DNA of 25,938 nt from an uncultured Mycoplasmatota bacterium (lineage in GTDB: Bacteria; Bacillota_I; Bacilli_A; RF39; UBA660), in contig URHJ01000019.1 in assembly GCA_900547465.1 (NCBI GenBank), positions 1 through 25,938 on the forward strand, given 5' to 3'. Shown one piece after another: positions 22,903 through 25,938 of the stretch (its first letter is position 1; every line of letters starts with the position of its first letter). Under the pieces are notes generated by a model that did no database searches, was not told the DNA's origin, and was given only the letters and a program-made list of their open reading frames with translations. The position numbers and the translations under genes are program-made.

Positions 22903-23619
22903 ATGGAACTTGATTTAAAAATTAATGATTTTGAAGGACCACTTGATTTATTACTTCATTTAATAAAAGAAAATAAAATGGATATTTTTGATATAAAAAT
23001 AGAAGTTATTGCTGAACAATATTTAAGTTATTTAGAAAAACAAGAGTCTATGAATTTAGAAATAGCAAGTGAATACTTGGTGATGGCGGCAGAATTAGTA
23101 GAGTTAAAATCAAAGTTATTATTACCTTGCCAGTCTATAGATTGCGAAGATGAGACTGTTGAGGATTGCAGAGATGATTTAGTAAATAGATTGCTTGAAT
23201 ATGAGACCTATAAGAAAATTACAGAAACATTAAAGAAACACGAAGAAATAAGACAAGAAATTTATACTAAAAATCCTAGTAACTTTTCTAATTATATAGA
23301 AGAAGATGGAGTTTCTATGGTAGATGGAGATTTAGATGCTTTAATTGATGCTTTTCAAAAGTTTTTGGCTAGAAAAAAAGAATCTAAACCATTAGCTACT
23401 AAAGTTACAGAAAATGAGATAACGGTTTCTTCTAGGAGACATGATATTAAAAATATTTTAAAAAGAGAAAAGAAAGTTTCATTTTTTAATTTATTTCCTG
23501 TTGTTAGTAGGGAGTATATAGTTGCGACTTTTTTAGCTATTTTAGAAATGGCTAAAGCTCAGGAGTTGTTTATTGTACAAGATAAAACCTTTGATGATAT
23601 TATATGTGAGGTGAGATGA
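22903..23619 (+). CDS. scpA: ScpA, kleisin subunit of the SMC-ScpAB condensin
   Basis: Chromosome segregation and condensation protein of 238 residues that bridges the SMC heads. The N-terminal kleisin segment is classic: NDFEGPLDLLLHLIKENKMD with EVIAEQYLSYL and YLVMAAELVELKSKLLLP. The C-terminal winged helix ends SFFNLFPVVSREYIVATFLAILEMAKAQELFIVQD. Start ATG 22903 is preferred over in-frame upstream codons because AGAGGAAGTG is properly spaced and the protein then begins at the conserved MELDLKIN. Its TGA stop overlaps the scpB start. Confidence 0.96.
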   Translation: MELDLKINDFEGPLDLLLHLIKENKMDIFDIKIEVIAEQYLSYLEKQESMNLEIASEYLVMAAELVELKSKLLLPCQSIDCEDETVEDCRDDLVNRLLEYETYKKITETLKKHEEIRQEIYTKNPSNFSNYIEEDGVSMVDGDLDALIDAFQKFLARKKESKPLATKVTENEITVSSRRHDIKNILKREKKVSFFNLFPVVSREYIVATFLAILEMAKAQELFIVQDKTFDDIICEVR

Positions 23620-24194
23620 TGGGTTTATTAGCTGTTTTAGAGGGGTTATTATTTGTTGTTGGTGAAGACGGATTAACTTTAGAACAAATTAGTGATGTTT
23701 TAGAAATTGATTTAGAAGAAGCTAAAACACTTTTATATTCTTTAAAAGAAAGTTATGATTCGGATAATCGTGGACTTCGTGTTGATTTTTTGGGGAATCG
23801 ATTTAAATTAACTACAAAGTTTGAACATAAAAAATATTATCAAAAGTTGTTAGAAAATCCTACTACTAATACACTTAGTCAAGCGGCTTTGGAAACTCTT
23901 GCTATTATTGCATATAATGAACCTATTACTAGAATGAGGATTGATTCAATTCGTGGTGTTGGTAGTTCACAATTACTTAGAAAGTTAGTTGCTAAAGGAT
24001 TTGTTAAGGAAGTTGGTAGAAGCGATTTACCTGGTAGACCTATTTTGTATGAAACAACTAGTGAATTTTTAGATTATTTTGGACTTCCTAATATAGAGGC
24101 ACTTCCTGATATGTCTAAGTTTATAGAAGAAGCTTCATTTACTGATGAAGAAGAGACAGACTTGTATACTTCAAAATATAAAGAAAATGATTAA
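23619..24194 (+). CDS. scpB: ScpB, SMC-ScpAB condensin subunit
   Basis: Dimeric winged-helix partner of ScpA, about 191 residues. Family segments are LAVLEGLLFVVGEDGLTLEQ, FLGNRFKLTTKFEHKKYYQ, TLSQAALETLAIIAYNEPIT, RIDSIRGVGSSQLLRKLV and GRPILYETTSEFLDYFGL. ATG 23619 and ATG 23616 are adjacent and both in frame; GAGGTGAG directly upstream favours 23619. The scpA-scpB pair, coupled by overlap, is the standard Firmicutes arrangement. Confidence 0.96.
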   Translation: MGLLAVLEGLLFVVGEDGLTLEQISDVLEIDLEEAKTLLYSLKESYDSDNRGLRVDFLGNRFKLTTKFEHKKYYQKLLENPTTNTLSQAALETLAIIAYNEPITRMRIDSIRGVGSSQLLRKLVAKGFVKEVGRSDLPGRPILYETTSEFLDYFGLPNIEALPDMSKFIEEASFTDEEETDLYTSKYKEND

Positions 24195-24215
24195 GTATCT
24201 ATTGATACTTTTTAT
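24193..24215 (+). terminator. Terminator after scpB
   Basis: AAGTATC (24193-24199) pairs with GATACTT (24204-24210) around TATT, followed by T-rich sequence. The 5' arm includes the scpB stop codon. Confidence 0.7.
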
Positions 24216-24229
24216 TTTTATGGTATAAT
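24202..24229 (+). promoter_or_regulatory. Promoter of the tRNA-Leu gene
   Basis: TTGATA (24202-24207) and TATAAT (24224-24229, preceded by TGG as an extended -10) are 16 bases apart, and the tRNA starts nine bases after the -10. The -35 lies inside the scpB terminator hairpin. Confidence 0.65.
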
Positions 24230-24237
24230 TTAGTTAT

Positions 24238-24324
24238 GCCTGAGTGGCGGAATTGGTAGACGCGTTGGACTCAAAATCCAATGGTAGCAATATCGTGTCG
24301 GTTCGAGTCCGACCCCAGGCACCA
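24238..24324 (+). tRNA. tRNA-Leu (anticodon CAA)
   Basis: Class II tRNA of 87 bases with encoded CCA. The acceptor 5' strand is GCCTGAG. The D arm contains TGGCGGAATTGGTAGACGC, the anticodon stem is TTGGA/TCCAA, and the loop CTCAAAA gives anticodon CAA at 24272-24274, reading the Leu codon UUG. A long variable arm and the T arm GTCGG-TTCGAGT-CCGAC follow. The acceptor 3' strand CCCAGGC leaves an A-C mismatch at pair 6-67. All other helices pair fully. Confidence 0.95.
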
Positions 24325-24369
24325 GATTGAAAGTAAACTTGAACTTTGTTGTTTAAGGTTAATAAATTG

Positions 24370-24393
24370 CTAACTAGAAATAGTTAGTTTTTT
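24370..24393 (+). terminator. Terminator of the tRNA-Leu transcript
   Basis: CTAACTA (24370-24376) pairs with TAGTTAG (24381-24387) around a GAAA tetraloop, followed by six T. It lies 45 bases after the tRNA. Confidence 0.85.
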
Positions 24394-24547
24394 ATTGCTT
24401 TAAATTTTATTGTAATAGTTAAGTTATATTGAATATTAATAATTACTTTTCTTTTCTTTTTGAAATAATTGTTTTTATCTGATTAATTTACAAATTTTAA
24501 TTTCTTTTTATCTTAGATTTATGAAAATTATTGTTTGCTAAATTTCT
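24394..24547. other. AT-rich intergenic stretch without recognised features
   Basis: Between the tRNA terminator and the dyad before the helicase gene I see no open reading frame of useful length, no RNA gene and no repeat. The sequence is strongly AT-rich. Confidence 0.5.
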
Positions 24548-24568
24548 ATAATTGTTATATACAATTAT
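24548..24568. repeat. Inverted repeat upstream of the helicase gene
   Basis: ATAATTG (24548-24554) and CAATTAT (24562-24568) form a perfect 7-bp inverted repeat with a 7-base spacer, just upstream of the RBS GGTGAT. It may be an operator or a weak hairpin near the transcription start. Confidence 0.45.
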
Positions 24569-24578
24569 TGGTGATTTT

Positions 24579-25938
24579 ATGGAATTGGACTCTTATCAGG
24601 AAAGTGTTGTTTTTGATGATAGTAATTATTTATTAGTTACAGCGGGAGCTGGGAGTGGTAAAACTTTTACAATACTTTCTAAAATTAAATATTTAATTGA
24701 TAATAATATTTGCACTGAAGATGAAATTTTGTGTCTTTCTTTTACTAGAAATGCATCGTTTAATTTGGAAAGTAAATTAGATAATATGGGGTACTTTGTT
24801 TCTGTTTATACTTTTCATAAGCTATCTATTAATATTTTAAAAGAGAATAAAGTTAATTTTTTAATAGCTGATGATAAATTATTAGATGATGTTGTTCATC
24901 ACTTTTTTTCAATTGATATATATAATTCTAATTATCTTTTACGAGAAGTTTGTTTTTATTTTAAGATAAGGTGTAGTAGTTCTATTTATCGTAGATTTTA
25001 TTTTGAGTGCAATGACTCAATTGTTTTACTAGAAAAATTATGTACTAAGTTTATAAGAATGGCCAAGTGTAATAATTATGATTTAGAAGATTTTCCATAT
25101 TTTTTGAAGAAAATTAAAACTATATTTAATTTTTCTTATAGAAGAGAGAAATCATTATTAATAAACGTTACTTGGAAGAAAATTCTGAATTTGATTTTGA
25201 TGATCTTATAATTAATGCGACTGATTTAATAGATAGGAATGGAATTATTAAGAATTTTAAATATATTATTATTGATGAATATCAAGATACTTCTTATATT
25301 AGATTTAGATTAATTAAAGAAATTATTAATAAGACTGGTGCTAGGCTTATGGCTGTTGGAGATGATTATCAATCGATTTATGGATTTTCTGGTTGTGATA
25401 TATCTTTATTTTTAGATTTTTCTTCGTATTTTTCTGATAGTAAAATATTACATTTAGTTAATACTTATCGTAATAGTCAAGAGTTGATTGATATAGCTGG
25501 TACTTTTATAATGAAAAATCCATTCCAGATAAAGAAAAAATTATATTCTTTTAAGCATTGCTATAAACCTGTTAAAATTATATACTATAAAAATATATTA
25601 GATAAGTTTCTTAATGTCATTGATGAGATATATTCTGATGGAAGTAGATGTGTTTTTGTTTTAGGGAGAAACAATTCTGATATTAAGATGCTTTCTGGTA
25701 TTAAAATAAATAATAATAAATTAATAATTGATAAATATAATGACATGAATATTGTATTTATGACTGTTCATAAATCTAAGGGACTAGAAGCAGATAGTGT
25801 AATTGTAATTAATATGATTGATTGTTATTTAGGATTTCCTAATAAAATAAAAGATGAAAAAATTATGAGATTAGTTAACAAAAAATATGATAATTATTTA
25901 TTTTCTGAAGAAAGGCGTTTATTTTATGTTGCTTTAAC
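24579..25938 (+). pseudogene. Helicase IV-like SF1 DNA helicase, frameshifted and cut by the window end
   Basis: UvrD/Rep superfamily helicase. Motif I is TAGAGSGKT, motif Ia is LSFTRNASFNLESKL, and then VYTFHKL. The frame then breaks near 25161-25166: the first frame ends at TAA 25209-25211, while the rest continues in another frame from CGT 25166 (RYLEENSEFDFDDLI) to the window end. The later motifs are II (IIIDEYQDTS), III (AVGDDYQSIYGFSGCDI), IV (NTYRNSQELIDIAG), then MKNPFQIKK, V (MTVHKSKGLEADSVIVIN) and the start of VI (EERRLFYVAL). The NPFQIKK segment and the VGDDYQ form match E. coli helicase IV rather than UvrD/PcrA. One added A in the AAA at 25163-25165 would restore one frame. ATG 24579 has GGTGAT upstream. 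Confidence 0.85.

Noticed and set aside
1..25938. CRISPR array, insertion sequence or prophage
   Set aside because: No regularly spaced direct repeats with unique spacers, no transposase or integrase genes and no flanking inverted repeats were seen.

Overview
The window is AT-rich DNA from a Gram-positive, low-GC bacterium of the Bacillota, probably one of the reduced gut-associated lineages near the Bacilli/Mollicutes border (RF39-like; the lineage is an inference). The evidence is the Firmicutes-type SUF operon (sufC-D-S-U-B), peptidoglycan carboxypeptidases, a sortase, WXG100 proteins, a sigF-spoVA sporulation cluster, and an encoded CCA end on the tRNA. The code looks standard: tryptophan is written TGG throughout, and TGA acts as a stop in three ATGA gene junctions. 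Almost every gene is on the + strand.

Layout. 52-2049: a large acidic protein with a 66-bp tandem repeat and a C-terminal coiled coil, interrupted early by an in-frame TGA. 2169-6527: five-gene SUF iron-sulfur assembly operon with an unusually short SufD. 6681-9150: short SSB, XRE regulator, GNAT acetyltransferase and pyrimidine-nucleoside phosphorylase. 9229-11643: cell-surface operon of a thioester-domain adhesin, a sortase and a small membrane protein. 11660-12598: UV-damage endonuclease, meeting a minus-strand VanY-type carboxypeptidase (12579-13460) tail to tail. 13548-15744: DacA/DacF-type carboxypeptidase and diacylglycerol kinase. 15865-18702: STAS protein, sporulation sigma factor, SpoVAC, SpoVAD and SpoVAE. 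18715-19020 (minus): RNHCP zinc-ribbon protein. 19213-22821: type VII secretion-associated cassette of two WXG100 proteins, an unknown helical protein, a 667-residue surface-like protein and a DUF4176 protein, without the secretion machinery. 22903-24194: scpA-scpB. 24238-24324: tRNA-Leu(CAA). 24579-end: helicase IV-like SF1 helicase, frameshifted and cut by the window edge.

The most notable regions are three. The sigF-spoVA block keeps the Bacillus gene order, but spoIIAB, spoVAA and spoVAB are missing, and the SpoIIAA-like protein has Glu where the phosphorylated Ser should be. The thioester adhesin/sortase pair has a sortase with no Arg after its catalytic Cys and a non-LPXTG sorting signal. 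The WXG100/DUF4176 cassette carries a large unrecognised surface-like protein. Two coding regions, the first and the last, look broken by single-base changes; in an assembly of unknown origin these could be real decay or sequence errors.
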